The notes: generated by a model from the sequence alone, not told the origin. 64,000 nucleotides of DNA from VRUE01 sp963819755 (GCA_963819755.1 CAWFXB010000001.1:62001-126000); one strand, 5' to 3'; positions 36,014 to 44,621 are shown, numbered from the stretch's first letter. Program-made: numbers and translations.

Positions 36014-37048
36014 TTGGCTTCCCCAGTCAGCCCTCCGCTCGACGCGAGCAAGTTCGCGATCGGGTTCGATCATCGCGACCGCGCCCGGCTCTTCGAGCTC
36101 TGGACCCAGGTGCTCGATTCCGAGCAGTGGTCCGAGGGCGCGATGCTGGAAGCCTTCGAGCAGCGCTGGTCGCAGTGGAACGGCTTGCCCAGCCTGGGCC
36201 TGTCCAGCTGGGCCGGCGGTGCCCTCGCCGCGCTCGAGTTCGCCGGCGTGCGAGGCGAGACCGTGCTCTGCCCGTCGAACACCTTCATGGCCTCGCCGCT
36301 GGCGGCGATCAACGCCGGTGCCGAGGTCGAGTTCGTCGATTGCAACCGCGGCGACCTCTGCATGTCGTTCGAGGACTTCGAGCGCAAGGCGGAGCGCTTG
36401 AAGCCGAAGGCCGCGATCCTCGTCCACATCGGCGGCCATATCGCCTTCGACTCCGAGCGGATCGCCGCCTACTGCCGCGAGAACGGGATCTTCCTGCTCG
36501 AGGACTGCGCCCACGCCCACGGCGCCGAGTGGGGCGAGCGCAGGCCGGGGAGCTTCGGCGACGCCGGCGTCTACTCGCTCTACGCGACGAAGACCGTCTC
36601 CACCGGGGAGGGGGGAGTGCTCGTCTCCGCCCACCCCGAGCTGATCGAGTTCGCCGCCAAGTTCCGCAACTACGGCAAGTTCGAGCACGAGGTCGACGGG
36701 CTCAACTTCCGCATGAGCGAGTTCACCGCTGCCCTCGGCCTCGTCCAGGCCGACCGCATGGAGGAGATCGTCGCCTGGAAGAACGCCTACGCGGCCGAGC
36801 ACCTCGACGCCCTGCACCCGGCGCGGCCCGAGCTCCCAGACGGGATGACGTCCGGCCTCTACAAGTACATAGTCTTCGCACCGATCGAGAAGTCGACCGG
36901 GCGGGTCTACGAGGAACCCTGCCACCGGATCATGGGCCGCGACGAGCGCCTTCCCAACACCGACTGGGTGGCCGAGAACCACTGGTGCGTGCCGCTCTAC
37001 TACCGCCCGGAGAGCCGGGAAGACGTCCTCGCAAAGGAGGAAGCATGA
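36014..37048 (+). CDS. DegT/DnrJ/EryC1/StrS-family PLP aminotransferase
   Basis: The 344-residue sugar aminotransferase has the Lys that binds PLP in SLYATKTVSTGEGG, the Asp/His region LLEDCAHAHGAEW and a C-terminal FRMSEFTAALGLVQADRM. These enzymes transaminate keto-sugar nucleotides in surface glycan or antibiotic pathways. The TTG start follows a TAGCCT hexamer by 9 nt. Its end overlaps the epimerase-glycosyltransferase start (ATGA), so the genes are coupled. The C-terminal part is shorter than in many family members but ends cleanly. Confidence 0.85.
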   Translation: MASPVSPPLDASKFAIGFDHRDRARLFELWTQVLDSEQWSEGAMLEAFEQRWSQWNGLPSLGLSSWAGGALAALEFAGVRGETVLCPSNTFMASPLAAINAGAEVEFVDCNRGDLCMSFEDFERKAERLKPKAAILVHIGGHIAFDSERIAAYCRENGIFLLEDCAHAHGAEWGERRPGSFGDAGVYSLYATKTVSTGEGGVLVSAHPELIEFAAKFRNYGKFEHEVDGLNFRMSEFTAALGLVQADRMEEIVAWKNAYAAEHLDALHPARPELPDGMTSGLYKYIVFAPIEKSTGRVYEEPCHRIMGRDERLPNTDWVAENHWCVPLYYRPESREDVLAKEEA

Positions 37049-39396
37049 GGGTCCTGGTAACCGGCGGCGGTGGCTTCATCGGCTCGCACGTGGTCGACCG
37101 GCTGATGCGCGACGGCCACACACCGCGGATCTTCGACCTCAGCGCCTCGCCCTACCACTCGCCGCTCGAAGTCGAGACCTTCACCGGCAGCATCACCGAC
37201 CCGGCCAACCTCGATCTGGCGATGCGCGACTGCGACGCGGTGATCCACCTCGCCGCTGTGGCCGACGTCTCCCACGTCCTCGCCGACCCGGTGCTGGCCG
37301 AGGAGGTCAACACGCGCGGCACGCTCAACGTGCTCGAGGCGGCCTGCAGGGCGGAGGTCGGTCGCGTCGTCTACGGCTCGACCACCTGGGTCTACAGCGA
37401 CTGCGCCGAGCAGGCGGTCGACGAGGAAACGCCGATCCCGGCCCCGCGCCACCTCTATACCGCGACCAAGCTGGCGGGGGAGACCTACTGCGCCGGCTAC
37501 GCCGAGCTCTACGACCTCGAGTACACCGTGCTGCGCTTCGGCATTCCCTACGGCCCGCGCGCCCGCGCCGCCGGGGTGGTCGCCAAGTTCACCGACCTGG
37601 CTTTCGAAGGCAAGGCGCTGACGATCGCCGGCGATGGCAGCACTACTCGCAGCTTCATCTACGTCGAGGACCTCGCCGACGGGATCGTCGCTTCCCTGGC
37701 CCCCGAGGCCGCCGGCCGCACCTACAACCTCTCCGGCGACGAGGTTGTGACCATCCTCGAAATCGCCGAGCGCGTCCAGGAAAACACCGACAACTGCGAG
37801 ATCGTCCACACGCCGCCGCGCCCCGGCGACTTCCCCGGCAAGGAGATCTCCAACGTGCGGGCGCTGGAGGAGATCGACTGGAAGGCGGAGACGAGCTTCC
37901 GCGAGGGCGTCCGCCGCTACGTCGAGTGGGTCCGCAACACGACGCGGCCACCCGACCCGGTACCGGGGCTGAAGCCGGTGCTGAGCCACAACGGCAACGG
38001 CAACGGACATGGCAACGGCCGTGCGGCCGGATCGCTGCTCGAGGGGGCCTCGACGGAGACAGGCGAGCGCCCGCCGCGAGTGCTGGTGCTGACCGCCGAC
38101 ATCGGCGAGGGCCACGACCTCCCCGCGCGGATGATCAAGGAGGACGTCGAGCGGGAGATCCCCGGCGCCACGGTTGAGATAGTCGATGGCCTCAAGGCGA
38201 TGGGCCGGATCTCCTCCTCGGTGGCGCGCGACGGATCCCGTTTCACCTTCCGTTGGATGCCCTGGTTGTTCGATCTCCAGTACTGGCTGATCACCAAGTT
38301 CGCGCCGACGCGCTGGCTGATGCACCATCTCAGCTACCTGGTCGGCGCCCGTGGCCTGATGCGCGTCGTCGAGCAACACCAGCCCGACGTCGTCGTCTCC
38401 ACCTACCCCGGCGTGACCGCGGTGCTGGGCATGCTGCGCGAGAATCGTCGCCTGCTGGTGCCGGTGCAGTCGGCGATCACCGACCTCGCCGGGCTGCGCT
38501 ACTGGGCGCACCCCGGAGTCGATCTCCACTTCGTTACCCACCCCGAGTCGATCGAGGAGGTCGAGCGGCTGGTCGGGCCGGGCAGCGTCGAGTGGATGCG
38601 ACCGCCGATCGCACGCGACTTCCTGATGCCGCGCACGCGCGCCGCCGCACGCGAGGCACTCGGCGTGCCGGCCCACGCCCGCATGGTCCTCGTCTCCGGC
38701 GGCGGCTGGGGGATAGGCGACCTCGAAGGTGCGATCGATGCCGCCCTCGCCGGCGAGGACACGCTAGTCGTCTGCATCGCCGGTCGCAACGAGTCCGCCC
38801 GCGAGAAGCTGGAGCAGCGCTACGCGGAAAACGAGCGGGTCCAGGTACTCGGCTTCACCGAGCAGATGAGCGACTGGATGGCCGCCGCCGACGCAATGGT
38901 CCACTCGACCGCCGGCCTGACCGTGCTCGAGGCCCACATCCGCGGCTGCCCGGTCGTCTCCTACGGCTTCTCGGCCGGCCACCTGCGAGCGAACAACGCC
39001 GCCTTCGAGCGCTTCGGCCTGGCCGAGGTGGCGCGCTCCGAGCACGAGCTCACCTCGACGCTGCGGCACCTGACGCGTGAACGCCGCTCGCCCGACTCCT
39101 CTTTTGCCTCGCTGCCGTCGATCGCCTCACGGGTGCTCACGGCACGGCCGCGGATCAAGCCGCAGCCGGTGTGGCGGCTGCGGATGGAGCGCGTCGCGAC
39201 CGCCGTCAGCGTGGTCGCCGTTGCCGCCGTGATGCTGCTTGCGGTGATCCACCGCGAGACGCCGTACCGCGTGATCGCCAGGCCGCTGGAGAGCCGCATC
39301 CACCTCGGCAAGGACGAAGACGCCGTCGCCGCCCCGGCGGTGCAGACGGCTCAGCCGGCGGCCGCACACAGCGCGGCGGCGACCGAAGGGCCTTGA
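37045..39396 (+). CDS. Fusion: NAD-dependent sugar epimerase/dehydratase plus MGDG-synthase-like glycosyltransferase
   Basis: In one 783-residue frame, residues 1 to about 305 are an extended SDR (GGGGFIGSHVVDRL, then the YxxxK pair in HLYTATKLAGE). A Gly/Asn-rich linker (NGNGNGHGNG, about 315-330) joins it to a GT-B glycosyltransferase (about 345-690) of the MGDG synthase/MurG type (LTADIGEGHDLPARM, STAGLTVLEAHIRGCPVVSYG). A single membrane helix (about 715-735) follows. It may make a nucleotide sugar and pass it directly to a lipid acceptor. The next gene, a deacetylase, overlaps its stop. I do not know a characterised protein with this order. Confidence 0.88.
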   Translation: MRVLVTGGGGFIGSHVVDRLMRDGHTPRIFDLSASPYHSPLEVETFTGSITDPANLDLAMRDCDAVIHLAAVADVSHVLADPVLAEEVNTRGTLNVLEAACRAEVGRVVYGSTTWVYSDCAEQAVDEETPIPAPRHLYTATKLAGETYCAGYAELYDLEYTVLRFGIPYGPRARAAGVVAKFTDLAFEGKALTIAGDGSTTRSFIYVEDLADGIVASLAPEAAGRTYNLSGDEVVTILEIAERVQENTDNCEIVHTPPRPGDFPGKEISNVRALEEIDWKAETSFREGVRRYVEWVRNTTRPPDPVPGLKPVLSHNGNGNGHGNGRAAGSLLEGASTETGERPPRVLVLTADIGEGHDLPARMIKEDVEREIPGATVEIVDGLKAMGRISSSVARDGSRFTFRWMPWLFDLQYWLITKFAPTRWLMHHLSYLVGARGLMRVVEQHQPDVVVSTYPGVTAVLGMLRENRRLLVPVQSAITDLAGLRYWAHPGVDLHFVTHPESIEEVERLVGPGSVEWMRPPIARDFLMPRTRAAAREALGVPAHARMVLVSGGGWGIGDLEGAIDAALAGEDTLVVCIAGRNESAREKLEQRYAENERVQVLGFTEQMSDWMAAADAMVHSTAGLTVLEAHIRGCPVVSYGFSAGHLRANNAAFERFGLAEVARSEHELTSTLRHLTRERRSPDSSFASLPSIASRVLTARPRIKPQPVWRLRMERVATAVSVVAVAAVMLLAVIHRETPYRVIARPLESRIHLGKDEDAVAAPAVQTAQPAAAHSAAATEGP

Positions 39397-40043
39397 TTCA
39401 GGCTCTTGCCCCCGTCGTCCCGCGCGTAGCGGACCGATACGGGATCGTGCGGCGCCAAGACGGGGTTGACGGTGTGGCGCTCAGCTTCGACGACGGCCCA
39501 CATCCACAGGGCACGCCGATCGTGCTCGAGATCCTGCGCGAGGCCGGAGCCCAGGCAACCTTCTTCCTCGCCGGCGAGCAGGTCGAGCGCCGCCCCGCGC
39601 TGGTGGCCGAGATCGTCGCCGCCGGCCACCGGGTCGAGCTGCACTGTCATCGCCACCGCAACGCGCTGAGGCTGACCGGCGGCATGTTCTTGGACGACGC
39701 CGAACGGGCGCGGGCAACGATCGAGGAGGCGGGCGGGCAGGCAATCGCCGACCACCGCCCGCCCTACGGGATCTACAGCGCGGCGACCCTGCGAGCCTGC
39801 CGCAGACGTGGCTGGCGCCCGGTCCTCTGGTCGCAGTGGGGAAGGGACTGGCGCGGTCGCGAAACCGCGCGCTCGATTGCCCGTCAGGCGACCGGCTCGG
39901 CCCGGGCCGGGGACATCGTCCTCCTACATGACGCCGACTACTACAGCGCCCCCGGTTCCTGGGTGCGCACCGTGGCGGCCCTGCCGATCATTCTCGAGGA
40001 GCTCGGCAGCCGCGGGCTGAAGACGGCCTCGCTGCGCCGCTGA
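39393..40043 (+). CDS. Polysaccharide deacetylase (NodB homology domain)
   Basis: The 216-residue protein has the CE4 metal-binding motifs: ALSFDDGPHPQGT (Asp-Asp) and HRVELHCHRHRN (His box), then DHRPPYGIYSA and ending with VLLHDADYYS. CE4 enzymes remove acetyl groups from GlcNAc residues. There is no signal peptide, so it is probably cytoplasmic and acts on a lipid- or nucleotide-linked sugar made by the coupled upstream genes. It starts with TTG inside the fusion gene's stop. Confidence 0.88.
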   Translation: MIQALAPVVPRVADRYGIVRRQDGVDGVALSFDDGPHPQGTPIVLEILREAGAQATFFLAGEQVERRPALVAEIVAAGHRVELHCHRHRNALRLTGGMFLDDAERARATIEEAGGQAIADHRPPYGIYSAATLRACRRRGWRPVLWSQWGRDWRGRETARSIARQATGSARAGDIVLLHDADYYSAPGSWVRTVAALPIILEELGSRGLKTASLRR

Positions 40044-40223
40044 GCGGGCGGTGCGAGAGTCCACTGCTCGCAACCGGCGAAGGCTTCGTCGAGCCGCCGC
40101 GCCATCGCGCTTCTCCTCGTGGGCCGGTCCTGGTCGAAGATTTCCTGGGGCATGAATCCCTCTCCGTCCTGTAGGGGGCGTTGACATAACCCTCGCGCGT
40201 CTGTCGGACGAAAAAAAGTGCAA
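40044..40223. other. Intergenic region with one weak small open frame
   Basis: The region holds a minus-strand 70-codon frame (39941-40153, start MPQEIFDQ) with a GGAGAGGG site before it, but it runs antisense into the deacetylase gene and has no family resemblance. It is unsupported. Otherwise an AT-rich patch (40180-40215) follows the hydrolase stop; no strong terminator is visible. Confidence 0.3.
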
Positions 40224-41057
40224 TTAGCGGAAATCGGCAATTAAGTTCGCAAGTTGCGCGGGTTGATCCAGGGGGACGAAGGTCGCAGCGTCGGAAATCT
40301 CAACGATCCGGGCATTGGGCGTGTCGGCAGCCAGCCGCTTCGCGTACTTGATCGGGAAGAAGCGGTCGCCCGGTGCCCAGGCCAGCAGGATGGGGAGGTC
40401 GGAGCCGCGCAGCTTCTCGGCTGCCTCGAGGGTGTAACGCTTGTTCATCCCCACGGTCACCTTCTTGGCGTCCCGCTTGACGCCGGGGTCGTGCAGGGCC
40501 GGCTGCATCCAGGAGGCGACCAGCTCGGCGGGGATCGGGTTCTTCGAGAAGGGCTTGAAGGCCGCGCGGGCAAGGGCGCCGACGCGGAACGGCGCCGCCA
40601 GCAGGGCCATCCCACCCGGCAGGGCCGCGATCGGCGGCATCGCCTTGAAGATCCCCGGCGGGAAGTTCTCATGCGTGTCGCAGTTGGTCAGGACGAGGCG
40701 GCCGATCCGCTCGGGGTGGCGGGTGACCAGCACCTGCGACATCGCGCCGCCGGAATCGTTGCCGACGATCGTCACGTCGTCGAGATCGAGCGCCTCGAGG
40801 AAGCTCGCGATGATCGCCGCGATCCCGTAGGGGGAGAGGTCTGCATCCGGATTCATCGCCATCTGCTGGGCGCCGATCGGCCAGTCGGGGGCGAGGCAGC
40901 AGAAGCGGTCGGAGAGGCTGTCGACGACACCGTCCCAGAGGCGGCCGTCGACGAGGTAGCCGTGGACGAAGACGACCGGCTTGCCTTCGCCGGCCTCGCG
41001 GTAGCGGACCCTTCCGGCGGGCAGGTCGATCTCGCGGCGCTGATCTGGCTGGCTCAT
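40224..41057 (-). CDS. Alpha/beta-fold hydrolase
   Basis: The 277-residue alpha/beta hydrolase has VVFVHGYLVDGRLWDG (oxyanion loop) and the nucleophile elbow TIVGNDSGGAMSQVL, where Asp stands at the nucleophile position (VGNDSGG), as in haloalkane dehalogenase/epoxide hydrolase-like proteins. The start is set by a strong GAGGAGG site before ATG 41057; upstream extension would cross the TetR operator. The divergent TetR regulator and operator suggest it is induced by a small hydrophobic or xenobiotic compound. Confidence 0.87.
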   Translation of the reverse strand: MSQPDQRREIDLPAGRVRYREAGEGKPVVFVHGYLVDGRLWDGVVDSLSDRFCCLAPDWPIGAQQMAMNPDADLSPYGIAAIIASFLEALDLDDVTIVGNDSGGAMSQVLVTRHPERIGRLVLTNCDTHENFPPGIFKAMPPIAALPGGMALLAAPFRVGALARAAFKPFSKNPIPAELVASWMQPALHDPGVKRDAKKVTVGMNKRYTLEAAEKLRGSDLPILLAWAPGDRFFPIKYAKRLAADTPNARIVEISDAATFVPLDQPAQLANLIADFR

Positions 41058-41106
41058 TGCATCCTCCTCTTGGGCGTGTTTCCGGCCGACGGGGGCTGGT
41101 AAATTA

Positions 41107-41121
41107 CATACAGACTGTATG
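41107..41121. promoter_or_regulatory. TetR operator overlapping regulator start codon
   Basis: CATACAGACTGTATG is a perfect palindrome with 7-bp arms around a central A. Its last three bases are the ATG of the tetR-like gene, and the divergent hydrolase starts 50 nt away. One bound repressor dimer could control both genes. Confidence 0.75.
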
Positions 41122-41721
41122 AATGTCAAACGAACTCAGACGGAACGCTCGGAGGCGACGCGCGATGCGCTGATCGAGGCAGCGCGGGCGCTCTTCGCCG
41201 AGCGCGGCTATGCGGCTGTCGGCACCGAGGAGATCGTGCGTGCGGCCGGCGTCACCCGTGGGGCGCTCTACCACCACTTCGACGGCAAGCGCGACCTCTT
41301 CGAGGCCGTCTACGAGCGGATCGAGGTCGAGCTCGCGCAGCGCATCGCCAGCGGCGCGCTGGACAGCGGTGCGACGGAGCCGCTGGAGGCGATGCGGGCG
41401 GGCGCGGAGATGTTCCTGCAGGCCGCCACCGAGCCCGAGGCGCAGCGGATCGTTCTGCTCGACGGGCCCTCGGTGCTCGGTTGGGACCGCTGGCGGGAGA
41501 TCGCCGCCGAGCACGGGCTCGGGCTGATCGAGGCGACCCTGCAGGCGGCGATCGAGGCCGGCGCGATCGCTGAGCAGCCCGTTCGGCCGCTCGCCCACGT
41601 GTTGATGGGCGCTCTCGACGAGGCGGCGATGCTCGTCGCCCGTGCCGAGGACCCCGAGCTAATGCGCGCCGAGGTCAGTCGTACGCTCGACGCTCTGCTC
41701 GGTGGGCTCAGCACGGGTTAG
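41119..41721 (+). CDS. TetR-family transcriptional repressor
   Basis: The 200-residue regulator has a TetR helix-turn-helix at about residues 12-60 (ATRDALIEAARALFAERGY, then VTRGALYHHFDGKRDLFEAVY) and a ligand-binding C-terminal domain. It overlaps its palindromic operator and is divergent from the hydrolase. Its 3' end overlaps the convergent GGDEF gene by 63 nt, so the two transcripts are antisense to each other. Confidence 0.9.
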   Translation: MNVKRTQTERSEATRDALIEAARALFAERGYAAVGTEEIVRAAGVTRGALYHHFDGKRDLFEAVYERIEVELAQRIASGALDSGATEPLEAMRAGAEMFLQAATEPEAQRIVLLDGPSVLGWDRWREIAAEHGLGLIEATLQAAIEAGAIAEQPVRPLAHVLMGALDEAAMLVARAEDPELMRAEVSRTLDALLGGLSTG

Positions 41722-43182
41722 CGTCGGGTCGAGGAAGTCGTTGTGGGCAATGCGCCGCGACTCCTTCTGCGCGTACATCCGCACGTCGGCGAGCTGCAGC
41801 GCGGCGGAGGGCTCCTTCTCCTCGCCGGGCACCTCGACCGCGCCCCAGGCAGAGCTGACGTCGAACCCCGGCCCCATCGCGGTCAGCGCGCTCGTCGCAG
41901 CGCGGCTCACGGCCTCGAAGCGATTCGGCGCACAGGTCAGCAGCACGCAGAACTCGTCGCCGCCGATGCGGTACGCGGTCCCGTCCTCGCCGACCGCGTC
42001 TCGCAGCGCTCCGCCGAGCCTCCTCAGCATCTCGTCGCCGGCGGGATGGCCAAAGGTGTCGTTGTAGTGCTTGAAGCCGTTGAGATCGAAGAGCAGCAGC
42101 ATCACCGGGTGCTCCGCGTCCGCCCGGGAGACCTTGGCCGGCAGGTCGACCTGCATCCGCCCTTGGTTGGCGAGCCCGGTCAGGGGGTCGGTGCGCACCT
42201 GCTCGAGCAGCGCTTTGTTCTCGCGGTCGCTCATCGCCAGCCGCACGATCACCGCGGTCATCGTCGCCGCCCAGAGGACGGTCGAGAGGCCGCTGGTGGC
42301 GCTGAAGTACTGCATCGCGAAGAGGCCGATCATCACCCCGGCGAAGACTGGCGGGACGATCATCTCCCGCCGCCGGTCGCTTTCCGGCGCGGTGATCTCA
42401 GCCGCTGCGGCTGGCTGCCAGACGGCGGCGCCGAGGCAGACCGCGGCGATCAGGTAGATCGGGTCGATCCAGTTGCCGTCCGGGATGGCTTCCCCGGTCG
42501 ACTGGAGGGTGTAGGCGATGTCGGCGATGACGAGCGCCGAGAGGCCGGCGAGCAGCAGCGACCAGGTCCGCCCCGGGCGCCAACCGGTCAGGGCGACCAC
42601 GCCGACGACCATCGCGACCATCGCGATGTCGCCGAGGGGGTAGGCGAGGGTGGTCGCGACCTGCAGCGGCGTGCCTTCGGTCTTGCTGGCAACGAAGTCG
42701 AAGACGAAGGCGGCACCGAGCGCGGCGGTGCCCAGCGCCGCGATGGCGCCGTCCATCCAGAGGCGCCAGTTCATCTCGTGCGCCCGGGCGCGGACCAGAA
42801 GGGCGAGCCCGGCGTAGGCAAGGGGGTAGAAGAGGAGGTAGCCGACGTCGGCTGGGGAGGGATAGGGAGCGTTCGCGTTGCCTTCGATGAAGATCGCCCA
42901 GTAGACCTCGGCGGTGCCCCAGGTGAGGATCGCGATCCCGATCAGGATCCACGCCCGCCGCTCGGGACCGAAAGCCGACGCCCGGACCAGGCAGGCGACC
43001 CCCGCACCCAGCACGACCGCGTCGTAGACGACGCTGCCGATCGCGAAGTTGAGGCCGTCGCCGACGCCGAGCCAGTAGTGAAGGGCGACGAGAAGAGTGC
43101 CACCGAGGAGCAGGATCGCCAGGGAGGCGCGCAGGACGCGCGCGAGGGCGCTGTCGCCGACCGCCGGTTCCCTCGTCGTCAT
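41659..43182 (-). CDS. Membrane diguanylate cyclase (GGDEF)
   Basis: The 507-residue protein has about 9 membrane helices across residues 15-320, then a GGDEF domain with RTDPLTGLANQGRM and the intact active-site motif RIGGDEF (near residue 410). It should make cyclic di-GMP. No RxxD inhibitory site is seen at the usual place five residues before GGDEF, so product inhibition may be absent. The N-terminal membrane region is not a known sensor type I can name. The ATG at 43182 has no clear ribosome-binding site. Confidence 0.85.
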   Translation of the reverse strand: MTTREPAVGDSALARVLRASLAILLLGGTLLVALHYWLGVGDGLNFAIGSVVYDAVVLGAGVACLVRASAFGPERRAWILIGIAILTWGTAEVYWAIFIEGNANAPYPSPADVGYLLFYPLAYAGLALLVRARAHEMNWRLWMDGAIAALGTAALGAAFVFDFVASKTEGTPLQVATTLAYPLGDIAMVAMVVGVVALTGWRPGRTWSLLLAGLSALVIADIAYTLQSTGEAIPDGNWIDPIYLIAAVCLGAAVWQPAAAAEITAPESDRRREMIVPPVFAGVMIGLFAMQYFSATSGLSTVLWAATMTAVIVRLAMSDRENKALLEQVRTDPLTGLANQGRMQVDLPAKVSRADAEHPVMLLLFDLNGFKHYNDTFGHPAGDEMLRRLGGALRDAVGEDGTAYRIGGDEFCVLLTCAPNRFEAVSRAATSALTAMGPGFDVSSAWGAVEVPGEEKEPSAALQLADVRMYAQKESRRIAHNDFLDPTLTRAEPTEQSVERTTDLGAH

Positions 43183-43245
43183 GCCCAGTTATCGGCAGAT
43201 CGAGGCCACTTCCAAAGCCTCGAACAGAGTGCTTGCGCACTTCTC

Positions 43246-43251
43246 TAGACT
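43246..43251 (+). promoter_or_regulatory. Candidate leaderless -10 element for rpmE
   Basis: TAGACT lies 9 nt before the rpmE ATG with no Shine-Dalgarno sequence. It is preceded by a small hairpin (AGTGC TTGC GCACT at 43229-43242). Confidence 0.55.
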
Positions 43252-43260
43252 TGAGTGACG

Positions 43261-43476
43261 ATGAAGGCAGGAATTCACCCCGATTACAAGCTCGCTCACG
43301 TGCACTGCTCGTGCGGCAACCAGTTCTACACGCGCTCCACGGTTGAGGATCTGCACGTCGAGCTCTGCTCGGAGTGCCACCCCTTCTACACCGGCAAGCA
43401 GAAGCTCGTCGACACCGGTGGGCGGGTAGAGCGGTTCCAGCGGCGCGCAGCCAAGCACGCCAAGGCCTCCAAGTAA
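43261..43476 (+). CDS. rpmE: 50S ribosomal protein L31
   Basis: The 71-residue L31 protein is of the zinc-containing type: Cys pairs in HVHCSCGNQF and ELCSECHPFYTGKQK bind zinc. It begins MKAGIHPDYK, the normal L31 start. It opens the conserved translation cluster rpmE-DUF1385-prfA-prmC. The strain may switch to a Cys-free L31 under zinc limitation if such a paralogue exists elsewhere. Confidence 0.97.
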   Translation: MKAGIHPDYKLAHVHCSCGNQFYTRSTVEDLHVELCSECHPFYTGKQKLVDTGGRVERFQRRAAKHAKASK

Positions 43477-43479
43477 GCC

Positions 43480-44490
43480 ATGGACGCGGAGACAGTCTCT
43501 CCGCAGGCTGAAGCCGTCTCCTCCTCAAACGGGGCAGACCCGCTTCGCATGCCCGATGGCGCCCTGGTCGCGAAACGCGACGCACCGGTCGGCGGCCAGG
43601 CGGTGCTGGAGGGCGTGATGATGCGCGGCGTCTCGACCTGGGCGGTCGCGGTGCGCAATCCGGAGGGCCAGGTCGAGCTCAGCTCCGAGCCGCTGGTGCC
43701 CTGGGCGAAGCGCCACCGCCTCTGGCGGGTGCCCGTGCTGCGCGGCGTCGTCGCTCTCGGCGAGTCGCTGAAGATCGGCTTCCGTGCCCTGGCGATCTCC
43801 GCCAACGCCCAGCTGGAGGAGGACGAGGAGGGGGAGAAGGAGGAGATCGGCGGCTGGGTCTGGGGGCTGACGATCGTCTTCTCGATGGTGCTGGCGATCG
43901 GGCTCTTCTTCGTCGTCCCGGTCGGGCTGACCAGCCTGATCAAGGACCAGCTCGGCTCGCCCTTCCTCTTCTGGCTGATCGAGGGGCTGCTGCGGACGGG
44001 GATCTTCATCGCCTACATCGCGGCGATAAGCCGCCTGCCGGATCTGCGCCGGGTCTTCGAGTATCACGGCGCCGAGCACAAGACGATCTCCTGTTACGAG
44101 GCCGAAGACGAACTGGTGCCGGCGCGGGCCAAGCTCTACTCGCGCCTGCACCCGCGCTGCGGCACGAGCTTCCTGCTGATCGTGATGGTCCTGGCGATCT
44201 TCGTCTTCGCCCCGATCGGATTGCCCGCCTGGTACTGGCTGGTTGCCTCGCGGATCCTCGGCATCCCGCTGATCGCCGGCCTCTCCTACGAGGTGATCAA
44301 GTGGGCCGGCAAGCATCGCCGCAAACGCTGGGTCCGGGCGGTGATGTGGCCGGGCCTGATGCTGCAGAACCTGACTACGCGCGAGCCCGACGAAGAACAG
44401 CTCGCGGTTGCGATTGCGGCGCTGGACAAGGTCCTCGCCGAGGAGAAGCCGCTCGCGGCCGGCGAGTCGCCGATCGAGATCGTCGCTTAG
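43480..44490 (+). CDS. DUF1385 membrane protein
   Basis: The 336-residue DUF1385 protein has the family's start of domain VGGQAVLEGVMMRG, several membrane helices (two near residues 120-185, more near 220-265) and the conserved YHGAEHKTISCYEAE, HPRCGTSFLLIV and PGLMLQNLTTREPD. The biochemical function is not established. The position between rpmE and prfA is conserved in many Gram-positive and actinobacterial genomes. It is 3 nt after rpmE, hence the same transcript, and is followed 4 nt later by hairpin element copy 2. Confidence 0.9.
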   Translation: MDAETVSPQAEAVSSSNGADPLRMPDGALVAKRDAPVGGQAVLEGVMMRGVSTWAVAVRNPEGQVELSSEPLVPWAKRHRLWRVPVLRGVVALGESLKIGFRALAISANAQLEEDEEGEKEEIGGWVWGLTIVFSMVLAIGLFFVVPVGLTSLIKDQLGSPFLFWLIEGLLRTGIFIAYIAAISRLPDLRRVFEYHGAEHKTISCYEAEDELVPARAKLYSRLHPRCGTSFLLIVMVLAIFVFAPIGLPAWYWLVASRILGIPLIAGLSYEVIKWAGKHRRKRWVRAVMWPGLMLQNLTTREPDEEQLAVAIAALDKVLAEEKPLAAGESPIEIVA

Positions 44491-44494
44491 GCCC

Positions 44495-44605
44495 GCAAGG
44501 GAGTCGGGTGCCCCTCCGTCTGAGGCCGTTGCGCAGCTGATCGCCGCTCAGGGTTCGATTTGCCTGTCCCTGAGCCTCTGCCGGAGGGGCACCCGACTCC
44601 CTTGC
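44495..44605 (+). repeat. Hairpin element with conserved 47-nt tRNA-like core, copy 2
   Basis: The 24-bp arms (44495-44518 and 44582-44605) are perfectly complementary. GAGGC/GCCTC adds an inner stem, and the 47-nt core (44527-44573) reads CGTTGCGCAGCTGATC with CAGGGTTCGATTTGCC further on. In this copy CTCAGGG and CCCTGAG form a further 7-bp stem in the core. The element begins 5 nt after the DUF1385 stop and ends 3 nt before the TATGTT hexamer of prfA, so it separates upstream 3' end from downstream promoter. Confidence 0.87.
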
Positions 44606-44608
44606 CTC

Positions 44609-44614
44609 TATGTT
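44609..44614 (+). promoter_or_regulatory. Candidate leaderless -10 element for prfA
   Basis: TATGTT ends 7 nt before the ATG at 44622. Its own ATG (44610) is an alternative start, but only the later one gives the spacing seen for other genes. No ribosome-binding site is available outside the preceding hairpin. Confidence 0.55.
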
Positions 44615-44621
44615 TCTTTCC

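Noticed and set aside
36060..36090. GGGTTCGATC in the DegT gene as a fourth hairpin-element copy
   Set aside because: No GCGCAGCTGG block nearby and no long arms; a chance match inside coding sequence.
36127..37044. Extension of the epimerase-glycosyltransferase frame upstream of 37045
   Set aside because: It is the out-of-frame shadow of the DegT gene (Arg-rich); the SDR start motif begins right after ATG 37045.
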